This document shows positions 1 to 10,277 of a stretch of 64,000 bases of DNA, piece by piece; positions within the stretch are counted from its first letter, which is position 1, and each line of letters opens with the position of its first letter. Position numbers and translations under genes: made by a program. The notes under the pieces were generated by a model. The model saw only the letters and a list, made by a program, of their open reading frames with translations, was not told the DNA's origin and made no database searches. Source of the stretch: Bremia lactucae. Lineage: Eukaryota; Oomycota; Peronosporomycetes; Peronosporales; Peronosporaceae. The stretch lies in contig NC_090620.1 of the NCBI RefSeq assembly GCF_004359215.1, positions 4,065,846-4,129,845 of the forward strand, given 5' to 3'.

Positions 1-720
1 CGAGCCAAGGCGGGACATGTGCGTGAGAGCAAATCGCCTCACTGCAGCCCGACCTTTTGTGTGCGTAAAGCCACAGGTGGATGGCGCGTGGTTCATGCTT
101 ACAATAAGCTGAACACGGCGACCATACCGGCGCAAACGCCAATCCCGCGGAAAGATGTCTTGTCGAACTAGAAATGAGAAAGCTAGCTATCTTGTCTGCG
201 TTCGGTTTAAAGGATGGCTACTATCACGTACTCATGAGAGGGTTTGATGTAGCCAAAACAGCTGTAAGCATCCCCAGCGGTATGCTTTGGGAGTCCCAAA
301 TGTTTGAAAGACGCACTAGCATCATTCAACCGAGTGGTGGCTTACGTGATGCGTCAGCACCGTGCCTATGCACTCCATTACTTTGACGATGTATTCGTGA
401 ATAGTAGAGTCAAGGACGAGCTGAGCGTAATAGAGTCGCACAAGCGTCATTTAGACGCTGTGTTGCAGACTTTGAAGGACGTGCAACTGTACGTCAATTC
501 GCAAAAGTGCGTCATAGGGGTCCCTGTGATACCTGTGCTGGGCTGCATCGTTGGTACACGTGGTGTACGAGCAGACCCAGACAAGGTAAAATCAGTACAG
601 GAATGGCCAATCCCACGGCATGTGAAGGATTTGCGCCAATTCCTAGGGCCCGCTAATTAGTTGCACAGATATAGCAAGAATTATGCTGAGCAAACTAAAC
701 CATTATCTGATCTCCTTGAA
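1..720 (+). pseudogene. Reverse transcriptase domain, family A
   Basis: Translated pieces read as a Gypsy RT: an N-terminal PTFCVRKATGGWRVVHAYNK stretch, then PIPRKD, then the catalytic Tyr-Phe-Asp-Asp at 379-390, then PVLGCIVGTRGVRADPDKVK and the RT-to-connection stretch. The reading frame shifts near 170 and again near 300. It stops at 658-660, after which the connection domain continues in frame without a start. The catalytic box is intact, unlike in the D copies of this window. Confidence 0.85.
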
Positions 721-744
721 AAGGACGCAGAATAAGTTTGGCTA

Positions 745-1200
745 AAAGAACAAGATGATGCGTTCACATCAGTTAAGCAATCTCTTGAAGAGGCACCGGT
801 CTTGGCATTGCCAGACGCGGATAAGCTCTTTTGCGTCGTCTGCGATGCAAGTAACTTTGCGTTCGGCAGCGCGCTCATGCAGAAGGATGACGACGGCGTT
901 GACCGCGTCATCTCTAATCGGTCCCGGTTCTTAAAAGACGCGGAACTGAATTACTCCGTGCATGACAAAGAGCTACTTTCAATAAAGTATGCTCTTGTCA
1001 AGTTTCGTGTGCACCAATTGAGCACTGAACCATTTGTGATTTATACGGATTACGCATCACTGCGGACCGCAATAAACTCACCTCTCACCCAGAACGGCAA
1101 GATGGCTTATATTCTTCTCTGAATTTAATCTCAAAGTTAAATACAAGCCGGGCAAGTCAAATGTCTTGGCTAAAGCTTTATCGCGCAGACCATACTTCGA
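745..1200 (+). pseudogene. RNase H domain, family A
   Basis: Recognisable RNase H motifs are VVCDASNFAFGSALMQ (first acidic residue), DKELLSIKYAL (Glu) and IYTDYASL (second Asp). The last acidic position, usually ADALSRRP in this group, reads AKALSRRP, so a catalytic Asp appears lost. A frameshift near 1120 separates the last motif from the rest. Confidence 0.8.
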
Positions 1201-1439
1201 GGTTAGACACCAGGAAAGTGTGTCGAGCGCGAAAGAACAGCCGTCAACGTTGGCAGCCATGAGAGCATACCACGTGACGAGCTCATATGACTCTGAGATA
1301 AAAAAGAGCTACAGTCAGGACGACCATTGTCGCCTGCTGTTTGATCACTTCGTTGGACGAAACGCTCCCCTTCCGTCGCACCTGAAAGCTAGCTCAATCG
1401 CTTTAGCTACAGCGATGGCCTGTTATGGCATCAGCTGTC

Positions 1440-2710
1440 ACCTTGTGATTCCTTGAGAATCGATGTGCCTTATGACACAGATCTCAAGCTGATGATCCTT
1501 CACGAACTCCATGATGCGCCATCTAGTGGGCATCTGGGCCGTGAAAGACATTCCTACGAGTGTCAGAGGAATTTGGTGACACCTATATAGATGGGTGGCC
1601 AACTATATTCGCTCTTGCGAACAGAGTCAGCGCATTAAGCCTGCACCATCCAGCAGTGCGCCACTGAAGCCGCTACCAATTCCAACGGTTTGTTGGAAGT
1701 CAGTAAGTCTGGACTTCATGTTTGGCATGCCGCCCGATCATAAGGGTCGGACGGAGCTCGTCGTCTCTGTAGACAGATTGAGCAAGATGGTGCATTTAGC
1801 ACCATAACACACATCGGTCACAGGCAAGGAGGCAGCTTTCTTGTTCCAGGATAATACATACCGACTACACGGGATGCCCGAGTCCATAGCATCGGACCGG
1901 GATCCACGTTTACGTCTGATTTCTGGCGACATGTGTTCGATCTGCTAGGTAGCAAGCTCCACATGTCGACCGCAGATCATCCCCAGACCGATGGCCAAAC
2001 AGAACGTTCTAATCGGGTCATGGCAGATGTCTTGCGCACTATAGCAACCCTTAAAGAGTGGAGCAAGAAATTTACCTTTGTGAGGTTCGCTATAAATAAC
2101 AGTGTCCACGCCAGTACGGGTGAGACACCGTTTTATATTAACGGACATCTCTATCCTCGCATGCCGGTATTGTTTGTGCGCAGCCCGAGTCTTAGTGGGA
2201 AAGGGCCCCTCACTATGCTCGGTGCGAAAGAGGGACATAGTTTCGTCAATATGACGATGACCCATGAGGGTATCATCTCAAAGACTGAAACTTGCCCCAG
2301 TGACCCTGCCAATTTAGCAGTGGTCAATAAATCTACGCCTTGACCGACCTCTCGGCGTTATCATAGGCAACTTTGATGCCAGAAGCCTGAGCAAGGTCAA
2401 CGCTTTGTGGATGAGCGATAAGCCATCACACGTAAAGTCCGTGACGCAAAGGCCAGCGCACAGGACTGCAAAAATAATATACGGACAGAAATGGTCGCAA
2501 AAATAACGAACGCTATAGAGTAAGAGAAAAGTACTATTAAGTACTGCATCCTTACCTAAGAATGCAATTTCTGTACTACCTGGAGGGACTCCGAAGTTGT
2601 TGCCGCGTTTCATTGGGTCCTTTACAGTGGTCAAGGAGTTGGAGACCTAAATTATAGGCTCACCCTTCCCCCGTATATGAAGACCGCACCCCCTATTTTA
2701 CGCAAGTTGT
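1440..2710 (+). pseudogene. Integrase domain, family A
   Basis: The zinc-binding region is around 1500-1640 and is broken by a stop near 1590. The catalytic core shows SLDFMFGMPPD, VSVDRLSKMVHLAP, a degraded SDRDPR site near 1893, and DHPQTDGQTERSNRVM (1976 onward), which holds the last acidic residue. Around 2545-2710 a frame reads PRFIGSFTVVK and then a LPPYMKTAPP-like stretch, the usual C-terminal part of Gypsy integrases before the 3' end. Several frameshifts are present. Confidence 0.8.
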
Positions 2711-2849
2711 CTGAATCGGTTTGTGGACCCAAATTAGGTCACATATCCCCATCCGTCTAAGGAGATCGATGGTGACGCCGACTGTGAGTCGAGCGTCGTT
2801 CGGGTGAGGGGACGATGAAGGCGAAAAGCTATCGGACCGAATCCTTTCA

Positions 2850-4275
2850 CCACGAACAGGACCTTGAAGAGCGAGGGACATCACGCGAGTAACGCGAATT
2901 CCTCAGCGTTATCTTCTCAAAGAGGTCCAAGCGAGTCTTCAGGCGTTCATAACCCTGACGAGCCTCCGCTCGGACATCAAAAAGATCCGAGGTCAGTCGC
3001 GAGACTTGACCCTCGAGATTTGCAATACGTCGTTCAGCAGCGCTTATCGCCTGTGACTGAACGGACGAAGGTAATGCAGTCGCGAGTAGGTGGGCGAGAT
3101 CGCCGCTCCTATCGGGCGCCGCTTGCACTGATGGACCGGGTGGGGCTCAACGCTTCCTTGTTGGAAGGTTGCTTGCCCACCGCTCCGTGATGCAAGGGTA
3201 TCAGATCCTCGTCCAATTGAAAGGTGAAAGGTTACCCGAAGAGGTTTGACTCTTGGGAACCGATCGATACCCTACGTTTTGATGTGCCCGGCTTGGTGGC
3301 TGCCTATGAAAAGGAGCACCAGCTGAGGCCTCTTAGCTAGTCTCAAATGGACTAGCCGAAGTAGCGCTGTGAGAAGAAGCAGGGACCACAGTATTGCCCA
3401 TGATCTCTTTCACACGTAAACGGGCGAAACCAATTCGCTTCGACCGCTGTTTCATCGCATCGGAATGCGGATGAATGCGGCACAGAAATTCCGCCTCGTA
3501 TTGGTCGGGCGTTTCATTTGAACGCAACACGATCGGAATCGGAAAATGCGCCCAAGCGTTTTTCCGTGAGCCATCCATGAGTTAAAGACGCCATAATATT
3601 TATGGGCGTCTAGAAGAGCGCGCTCTAGGAGTGACGCTCTTGGCCCGTTTAATCGAGGCCATTTAGATGGAGGGGGCATACGGGTGGCATCAATAATATG
3701 CCACCCGTCACATAGCCACGTTCAAAACGACTGGCTTGTGACACCAACTGAGCACGCTCACGTGTCGTCGGCGGAGCATTAGGCTCCGAATTCTCTATGT
3801 CAGAACCATTATGGATTATGGTCTGGGCATAAGGCGTTGTGGTTATACCCAACGGAGAAGGGGCTGCGCCTATATGGGCAGCGCTCTCATTACCTGTCGC
3901 TGCGCTTTCCAGCGCAGACGACGAGACAGCATTCGTAAATGTAGCTGTCTCCATGTTGTGAGCCATGATAGAAGTTTGGATGGGCAATAATGCGCCATCA
4001 TCCTTCCTCGTGAGCTAGTTGTCCGCATCACTACTATGAGGTGACGGCAACGGTGTCGACTCATTGTAGTCGACAATGAGCGACGGATCAGCATCCTCAC
4101 TGTTAAAGTGGGATGGATCTTTTAGCTACATTTACGCGAAAGCAGCAGTGGCTATCGGCGTTTCGGCTAAGGAATTGGACGCGGCCGGCGGGTTAACGCG
4201 GCGCGTCCTCTTAGTGCGAGGTTGAGTGGGCGTCTTCGCAGACGACCCGCCAACATTGCCCCTTTTAGTTGGCAT
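2850..4275 (-). pseudogene. Antisense ORF of family A element (degenerate)
   Basis: On the strand opposite to pol, a frame starts at an ATG at 4275 with MPTKRGNVGGSSAKTPTQ and continues through stops and frameshifts toward 2850. Visible parts in order are a basic N-terminus (4275-4130), a Ser/Asp-rich acidic stretch with ESTPLPSPHSSDADN (about 4080-4020), a Thr/Ala/Ser-rich stretch (3987-3649), a motif IPIVLRSNETPDQYEAEF (about 3560-3490) and a C-terminal coiled coil with ERRIANLEGQVSRLTSDL (3128-2847). The family D antisense ORF has the same order: Met-x-x-Lys-Arg start, PIVL..NET motif, ISA-started coil. No transmembrane segment or signal peptide is evident, and the function is unknown. It lies between integrase and the polypurine tract, inside the element. 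Confidence 0.65.
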
Positions 4276-4393
4276 CTTTGGCGCAGTGTATCGAAACACA
4301 GGTCGCTAGAGTGATTAAGAGAACTACCGACGCGTAAAGCTGCTCGCAGTTCCTTGCTCCTTTTGACGAATTTAAAATGAAGGTTCGTTCTTT

Positions 4394-4404
4394 AAGGGGG
4401 GTAG
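4394..4404 (+). other. Polypurine tract before the 3' LTR
   Basis: A run of A/G (with one T) directly abuts the TG that opens the LTR. This is the expected plus-strand priming site and fixes the LTR as the 3' LTR of A1. Confidence 0.65.
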
Positions 4405-4956
4405 TGTAACGGGCTAAAGTTGCCCTAATGTTACACAGTCCCCGTTAAGTACGCTTGGTGTACTTAACGGGATGGTCAATTACTTAAATAAAGTAATAAG
4501 TCCCAGCATTCGGGTGGGGTTCACATTTGTGACCAACTCTTGTGTGTGTGATGCACATGGGTGCATTCACATTAGGAGGGATGACGCCCAGCGTCATCCG
4601 TGATGACGGCTAGCGTCATCCGTTACGCGAGGTATCCGAAAGATACGCTCGCAATAAAATATTAATTGTTATCTATAGCGATGACATTTTGATTGATAAA
4701 ATAGGTATTTATATTCAATGCGATTAAATATAAACAGTCTGAAAACAACCACCTACTTAGTAAGTGCGAACGAGAAGCCGGATTGCCGCTCCTGTGACGA
4801 CACTTAAATAAAGTGTTTAGTGGGTTGGGTGAGATCGCTAACGCGCCCACCACAATTACCTCACTGCACGCAAGAAGACTGGGTAAACTGCTTCCTCGCT
4901 GTGCTGTGGTGTGTGTCTAAGTAGAGCGTTGCCGCATTATGATGTGCCCACCTATA
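4405..4956 (+). repeat. LTR, family A (3' LTR of A1)
   Basis: Starts TGTAACGGGCTAAAG and ends GTGCCCACCTATA (ending CCTACA in sister copies), about 552 bp. Other copies or fragments lie at 26494-27048, 34566-35097 (-), 44031-44149, 9721-9977, 18826-19082 (-) and 58651-58955 (-). The sense orientation follows from copies where the CCTACA end is followed by a primer-binding-like site and gag. Immediately after the LTR the leader of a D element begins. Confidence 0.85.
4579..4652 (+). other. Three consecutive hairpins inside LTR A
   Basis: Stem 1 pairs GGATGACG with CGTCATCC (4579-4599). Stem 2 pairs GATGACG with CGTCATC (4602-4620). Stem 3 pairs GCGAGGTATC with GATACGCTCGC around a 5-base loop (4627-4652, one bulged G). 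All three stems recur in the LTR A copies at about 26660 and, reversed, at about 34850-34925, while the stem-3 loop differs between copies. They could be transcription-factor sites in U3 or RNA structure; the sequence alone does not decide. Confidence 0.6.
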
Positions 4957-5072
4957 CCCTACCCTCCCCTTTTCAGACTGTTGGCACTGAGCGTCAACAT
5001 TCGCTTAATTTCATGTTTGAGATTGGAATATAAACAGCTGACCGTTCGGTTTGTTTTGTGTTTTTTTGTCCA

Positions 5073-6212
5073 ATGACAACTAAGCGTGAATCACTGACTC
5101 CTTAAACGATGAGTTGCTGCTGGACTATGAGAGTCACACTCCATCGGAGGATGAGGGAAAGGAGCGTCTCTCCAACACGCCTCCACGTTTGGACGAATCT
5201 CGTCAAGCACTAGATCCGTTTCCGGAAAGGGGACCGCGAATGCTTTAACTGCATTACGCTGGACACCGGGCCTTGGGGCCGGCTTAATATGAACTTGCTT
5301 GATGAAGAGCACGCGCAGGCAATCCTCAACGAAGAGCAAGCTCATTAGTAGGCTGCGTCTCTTGCTAAAGCCAAGGCTCATAGCGTGTAACGATCCACTT
5401 CACTTACTGGGGATGAGTGGCTCTGAGAGGTTGTGGTGTGCAGCTTGGCCATCTCGATATCTGACCCCACGGCATGGACGCCGGAAGATATCGCTGCTCG
5501 CAACGCTCTTAATGAGCGATACCTTACGCTGAAGATCATGATGCGAAGTCAATATTTGACGCATTGACGTGATTAGGCACGTGGTGCCTCGGTGACCTCA
5601 ATGAGGGAAATTCCAATGGTTTTGTTCCAAACGAAGTGGAAAGCAAAAACGAAGAGAAGTGGGTCCATCAGGCACGTCGTTTCCGCAACATTTTCTCTAT
5701 GAGAGACTTTGTGGATATGGCTGTTCGTTTCGAACAAAAACTTTGCTTTAATCTCGCAAAGCATAAGCCAGAAGCCAGTTACGTGCGGCTTACTTGCCTA
5801 TAAATGAGGAAAGGTCTACCCAGCACTCCAGTGCTTCAGTTACCCGCGCAAACACGGACCCAAGCCGCACTGATGCTCAAGATCCATCAATTTCCACCTC
5901 TAAGGTTGGAATCGTCGTTTGACACAAGTGGACCCTGGGCGCGGCGCTAAAAAATGTCAACGGCGTACGGGCACTCTTGCCGAAGAGGTACCTCAAACTC
6001 CCAAGAGTTTTCCAAAGAGGGGTATTCAAGCCACTTCACCAGATAGTGGTATTGACCATTGTGACGACGTCACTTCAGAAGTTTTTCCACGTGAAACTAA
6101 AGGTTCCCTCGCGCATCGAGCAACACAGGAGGTGGTCACAATCTCGGTTGAAGCATTCCATGCTATAAGGCACGACGGGCGACTTCTTCGCGAGAGTTTT
6201 GCTCGGATTTAG
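5073..6212 (+). pseudogene. Antisense ORF of element D1 (degenerate)
   Basis: Starts MTTKRESLTP and hits a stop after ten codons, then continues in fragments. Later pieces match the D2 copy: a frame at 5919-6212 with TGTLAEEVPQTPKSFPKRG and, at the end, ISVEAFHAIRHDGRLLRESF, the start of the coiled coil. It lies opposite to the D1 pol and ends a few bases before the integrase C-terminus. Pyrimidine-rich sequence at about 4957-4975 is the reverse complement of a polypurine tract. Function unknown. Confidence 0.6.
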
Positions 6213-7365
6213 GGATTTTTTAGCGGTCCAAATCCGTCTTTCGACTTTGAAATGTCAACTCCTCGTTTAGAGGGTCAGCTGGACATCATGGTGAGGATGC
6301 AGCAATTTGCGGCACTGCTGCCTGTCTTGGCGCGGGCGCGTTGAGTCCACTTGTGTAGGGTCCCGATATGGCTTAAAAGCCGACGTAGAACACTGTTTGT
6401 GCGCATCTTGCGCGGAAGGTTTGGCGTGTAAGCTAAACCCTTTTTGCCACGAATGGAAGAGGTCCAATAAAGCGCGGGCGCAATATGGTCTTAAAGTCTG
6501 CGGACGCTACATTCGTAGGCATAATCTTAGCGTTTAGTAAGCCTTGGTCATAGAATCGATACAACTTCTTCCTTTGCATCCGCTTGTTCTTTTTGTTTGT
6601 CTGGCTATCAGCCGTTGTGACGGGCACGTGTCTAAAGACACTAAATCGCATTACGAGAAACTCGTTTGCTTGTTTCCTAGCGGTAACATGGCTGATATAT
6701 ATCAGCAAGCCTATCGGCTTATTCTCCCCACCAAGCCCTGAACCACGTAGTGGTATCGTTAATGGAACGCGTGAGTTTGTGAGACGGTTTACGTATAGCC
6801 TGTAGAGGCATATTCAGCGTTATAAACAACGCAAATTCTACTACCGGGAGCATTGTGCTCCAGCGCTTTGATTTTCTAGCACACACACTGCGCAGAACGT
6901 CTCTAATGACGCGATTGACATGTTCGATTTGGCATCGATCTGCGGAAGGTTCGCTGTGGACATGTCCAATCTGGTGCCAAGCACTCGGAAATGCAATTTT
7001 CAGAATTTACCCGTAAAACGGGGTCCCTATCAGACGCAATTGTCATAGGTAAACTGTGTTGGCGAAACATGCGATCGATGAGAAGCTTTGCTTTACCTTC
7101 CATCGATGATATCTGGCACAGCCGCTGAGTGAGCCGTTTTGCTCAATCGGTCAACTAAGACCACGATGCTTGTGTTGCCATCCTAATCGTTGGGTAGGCC
7201 AAACACAAAATACATGCTAACGGACTCCGAGAACCCTGTGGGTACGGGCAGACTGGTCAGTGGCGCAGTTGCATGAGCCGAGGTTTTAATCCGTTGGGAG
7301 TTTCGCATGTGCCAACATAAGGACTTATCATTTGTAGATATTGGGTCGCCAACACATTTGGCTCA

Positions 7366-7510
7366 CGGAGCCATAGGTCTTATCTCGGCCGAGGTGACCA
7401 CCAAGAACAGTATCATGTGCCTCATAGAGAATTTGATAATTTGAATACTCATCATGAGAAGCTACGATGCGCGGAATATCCGCAGCATCCGTGCAATAAA
7501 GAAACAAGCC
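7366..7510 (-). repeat. First copy of a local duplication beside the rRNA fragment
   Basis: About 145 bp of D1 integrase sequence repeated at 7662-7815 with about ten differences. The two copies bracket the inserted rRNA fragment. D2 has this stretch once (about 20990-21120). Confidence 0.8.
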
Positions 7511-7632
7511 GTTACGACTACCTTGTTACGACTTCATCAAAGTTACTAATTATTTTTTAGGAATTATATACTAATATAAAACTATATATAAATTATTATT
7601 ATATAAGAATTAGTTAATTTTATATAATAATC
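7511..7632 (-). rRNA. 3' end of a mitochondrial small-subunit rRNA (nuclear insertion, fragment)
   Basis: On the minus strand the sequence reads TGAAGTCGTAACAAGGTAGT and continues CGTA, the near-universal 3' end of 16S-like rRNA where the 1492R primer binds. Upstream on that strand lies about 90 bp of extremely A+T-rich sequence, unlike the surrounding retroelement and typical of oomycete mitochondrial DNA. The fragment interrupts the D1 integrase and is bracketed by a 145-bp local duplication. It is a pseudo-copy, not a working gene. A bacterial origin is possible but unlikely given the base composition. Confidence 0.75.
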
Positions 7633-7661
7633 GACAATTATCATTAGAAAACTCATATGCA

Positions 7662-7815
7662 ATCACGGAGCCATAGGTCTTACCTCTGCCGAGATGACCA
7701 CCAAGAACAGTATCATGTGCCTCATAGAGAATACGATAATTTGAATACTCATCATGAGAAACTACGATGCGCGGAATATCCGCAGCATCCGTGCAATACA
7801 GCAACAAGCCATTAT
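7662..7815 (-). repeat. Second copy of the local duplication beside the rRNA fragment
   Basis: Matches 7366-7510. This copy joins the upstream part of the D1 pol without a break, so it is probably the original; the other copy was added together with the rRNA fragment. Confidence 0.8.
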
Positions 7816-9720
7816 CATTAGAGATCAATGCAAGATCGCACGCAAACGTGCCGACAATTTAAAGCCCGATTCAGTGCTCTTTAAAGCTCGTAGCAGAATT
7901 ACACAATGTTCATCCTGGGCATAAGCCGAATGGTGTAATTCAGTACTAGGTGACGAGATAGTCGTTAAATGAGAGAGATCATTATCCGGCCTGCGTGATA
8001 ACCCATCAGCCAAAGCATTATGCTTGCCAGGCTTATATTTCACCTCAAAATTGTATTCGGAAAAAATGATAGCGATCGAAAAATTCTGTGTTCGAGATGG
8101 GGCGCCTTGGTTGCAATGCGTAACGACGCGTGATCTGTACATATCACAAACGGCTTGGATCCAAGCAGATGAGCTATGAAATTGTCTAGAGCATACATCA
8201 TTGCAAGTAACTATTTGTCCTGAACAAAGTAGTTCTTTTCCGCTGCTTTATGCTGTCTAGACTCATATGCAATTACACGTTCCGAGGTTGGCCCTCCATC
8301 ATCTGTTCGTAATCGAGCGCTGCCGATGGCAAAATCCGATGCGTCATAGACGACACTGAAAGGCCAATTTGTATTTGGCAGTGCCAGGATCGGGGCATGG
8401 ATCAGACTATCCTAAACTGCTCGAAAGCATTATTTTCGGCGCTAGTCCTGCACCATTCTGTATCCTTTTGAAGGAGATTAGATAATGGCCTAGCCATATC
8501 AGCGTAATATTCGCTATATTTGTGCCAATAATTGGCGAGACCCAACACATTACGCAAATCCTTTTGGTTTTAGGAACCGGCCAATCTACTATGGCTTTTA
8601 CCTTAGCGGGATCCGCTCTAAGGCTAAGAAAGGAATTTCTTCTGCGCCAAAAATGCATTTAGATGCATTGGCGTACAATTTTTTTGTGCGCATGCACTCA
8701 AGCACTGCTCGCAAATGGTCTAAATGGTATTCCACATTATACCAGCCCTGCTCCGCACGACTTGGACAAAACTATTATCAAAATAAGTATTGCATAACCT
8801 CGATGAGGACGAAACAGTTGCGTCACAAGGCGATGAAAAGTATCCAAAGCATTGGAAAGCCCTTGTGGCATAACCAGCCGCATCCACAGCATACCACATG
8901 GGGTGCTAATCGCTGTAAGCGGGATATCGCTAGCTCGCATGAGCAGTTGGTAATAACTGTCGACTAAGTCAAGCGCACTGTACAATGTACATTCCATCAT
9001 ATCTTTCTGCGGGACATCCTTTCTAGAAATGGGGGTTTGTGCTAATATAGTGGAAGCATGCTTATTATAAGCATGTACAATGCGCCATTTACCATTTCGC
9101 TTTTTGACACAAAATGTCGGTGTCAAATGGAGAGATTTGCTCTCTCGTACCATTCCAGCCTCCTGCTAAGCACGGAAGAAATTGTCAGTGACGTCACACT
9201 GTTCCTTTGGTAAAGGCCACTGTCGAGTAACTCAGTATTCGGTCCAGGAACCAAGTCAACTTCACGGACCCCCCTAATCGGAGGTAAAACAGATGGTGGT
9301 TTGGTACACATCACATCTTAAACTCTCTTAACTAAGGAAAAGAATGGGTCCGTGGAATCTTTAATAATCAATTATCCACTCCGCATGCTGAGTGCCGCTT
9401 TTGTCCTCCAGGTAATCTTTGTCCAAAATCGAGGATGAGTTAAACTCAAAATATAGTTTCATGACCACCATCTCGGATAAGTCATTAGCTTTCAAGGCTC
9501 GGTCGAACTCATCAACAGACTATTCGTCTAGCTTTAAGAGAGCATGTAACGAGCTAGTAGCCATAAGACTAATATCCCCTCGATGTCCCCATTCACACCA
9601 TATGCAACTGCTTGCTCGTATCACGTTGTGACGCTACTGACGTTTCGCGTCTTCACTGAGACAATTAACCGGATATTCTATGTTCCCAAGCTTCACAGGT
9701 TTCGCAACCTTTATCTGCTC

Positions 9721-9977
9721 CGTCCCAGAGTTGAGTCCAATCCGACATCCGGCGAGGAGCTATATAAACTAAATTCCTTGTCCAGTGACAGTTTACGTGT
9801 CACTTTAAGTGCGTGAAGACACTTTTCCGAAGGTATTAAGTTCGTTGGGTGAGGTCGCTTAGGGGACCACCACAACACTCTCACTGCACGCAAGAGAACA
9901 CGGTCTAGCCGCTTCCTCGCTGTGCTAGGGTGTGTGTCTAAGTAGAGCGTGGCCGCATTATGACGTGCCCGCCTACA
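9721..9977 (+). repeat. A-type LTR, right part with a different left part
   Basis: The right part (about 9845-9977) matches LTR A up to the terminal GCCTACA. The left part differs from LTR A at 4405. A TATATAAA at 9761-9768 could be a core promoter. A TGGTAACACTTG stretch at 9980 resembles a primer-binding site, and gag starts at 10034. The same block occurs inverted at 18826-19082. The left boundary is uncertain. Confidence 0.6.
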
Positions 9978-10033
9978 TTTGGTAACACTTGAAATCCTTC
10001 CCACGACCTGCATCTCTGTGTGTGTACGTGAGG

Positions 10034-10177
10034 ATGAGCCTCAACATCAATTGGACTCATTTCCCCTACCTCTCCGAACATCATCGAGAGGTGGCAGGGC
10101 TTATGGCGTAAGGCCTTGGTGATCAAGCCCTGGCCAGGCTCCTGGGTAGTCCTCCTGAGCAACATGTTGCTCAGTCG
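10034..10177 (+). pseudogene. gag start of family A, cut by the gap
   Basis: MSLNINWTHFPYLSEHHREV opens the frame; a TAA stop follows at codon 26, then DQALARLLGSPPEQH in the same frame. The same start is found on the minus strand at 18769 and, slightly changed, at 58594. The 100-N gap ends it. Confidence 0.65.
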
Positions 10178-10277
10178 NNNNNNNNNNNNNNNNNNNNNNN
10201 NNNNNNNNNNNNNNNNNNNNNNNNNNNNNNNNNNNNNNNNNNNNNNNNNNNNNNNNNNNNNNNNNNNNNNNNNNNNN
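10178..10277. other. Assembly gap, 100 N
   Basis: Exactly 100 N, probably a default-sized scaffold gap. The sequence to its right is the first base of a 5071-bp segment that reappears at 29299. Confidence 0.99.

Larger units (their letters stand above)
1..4956 (+). mobile_element. Ty3/Gypsy element A1, cut by the window edge
   Basis: Order on the plus strand is reverse transcriptase, RNase H, integrase, an antisense reading frame, a polypurine tract and a 3' LTR. That is the Gypsy order, with an extra antisense ORF before the LTR. The left part (5' LTR, gag, protease) lies outside the window. All frames carry stops or frameshifts, so this copy is dead. Family A also provides A2 at 15268-19082 and the gag-protease piece at 56956-58955. 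Confidence 0.85.
6260..9314 (-). pseudogene. pol (RT, RNase H, integrase) of element D1
   Basis: Reading leftward: pre-RT region with PSVLPPIRGVREVDLVPG (about 9290-9240), RT with TPTFCVKKRNGKWRIVHAYN and LYSALDLVDSYYQLLMRASD (9153-8940), RT box read as Tyr-Phe-Asp-Asn near 8785, RNase H with KYKPGKHNALADGLSRRP (about 8035), integrase zinc-binding region (about 7830-7320), integrase core with IASDRDP near 7040, and a C-terminus with FKPYRDPTQVD near 6360. Many stops and frameshifts are present. The catalytic RT Asp is replaced by Asn, as in D2. Confidence 0.8.
4957..9720 (-). mobile_element. Ty3/Gypsy element D1 (decayed)
   Basis: The pol (minus, 9314 to 6260) and the antisense ORF (plus, 5073-6212) meet tail to tail, exactly as in element D2 at 19083-24038, in the opposite direction. 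The D-type LTR expected left of 4957 is absent; the A-type LTR of A1 ends there instead. The RT part is close to D2, while the antisense-ORF part is much more diverged. A mitochondrial rRNA fragment is embedded at 7511-7632. Confidence 0.8.

Noticed and set aside
7561..7620. A+T-rich stretch considered as an origin or matrix-attachment site
   Set aside because: It is continuous with the mitochondrial rRNA 3' end and explained by that origin.
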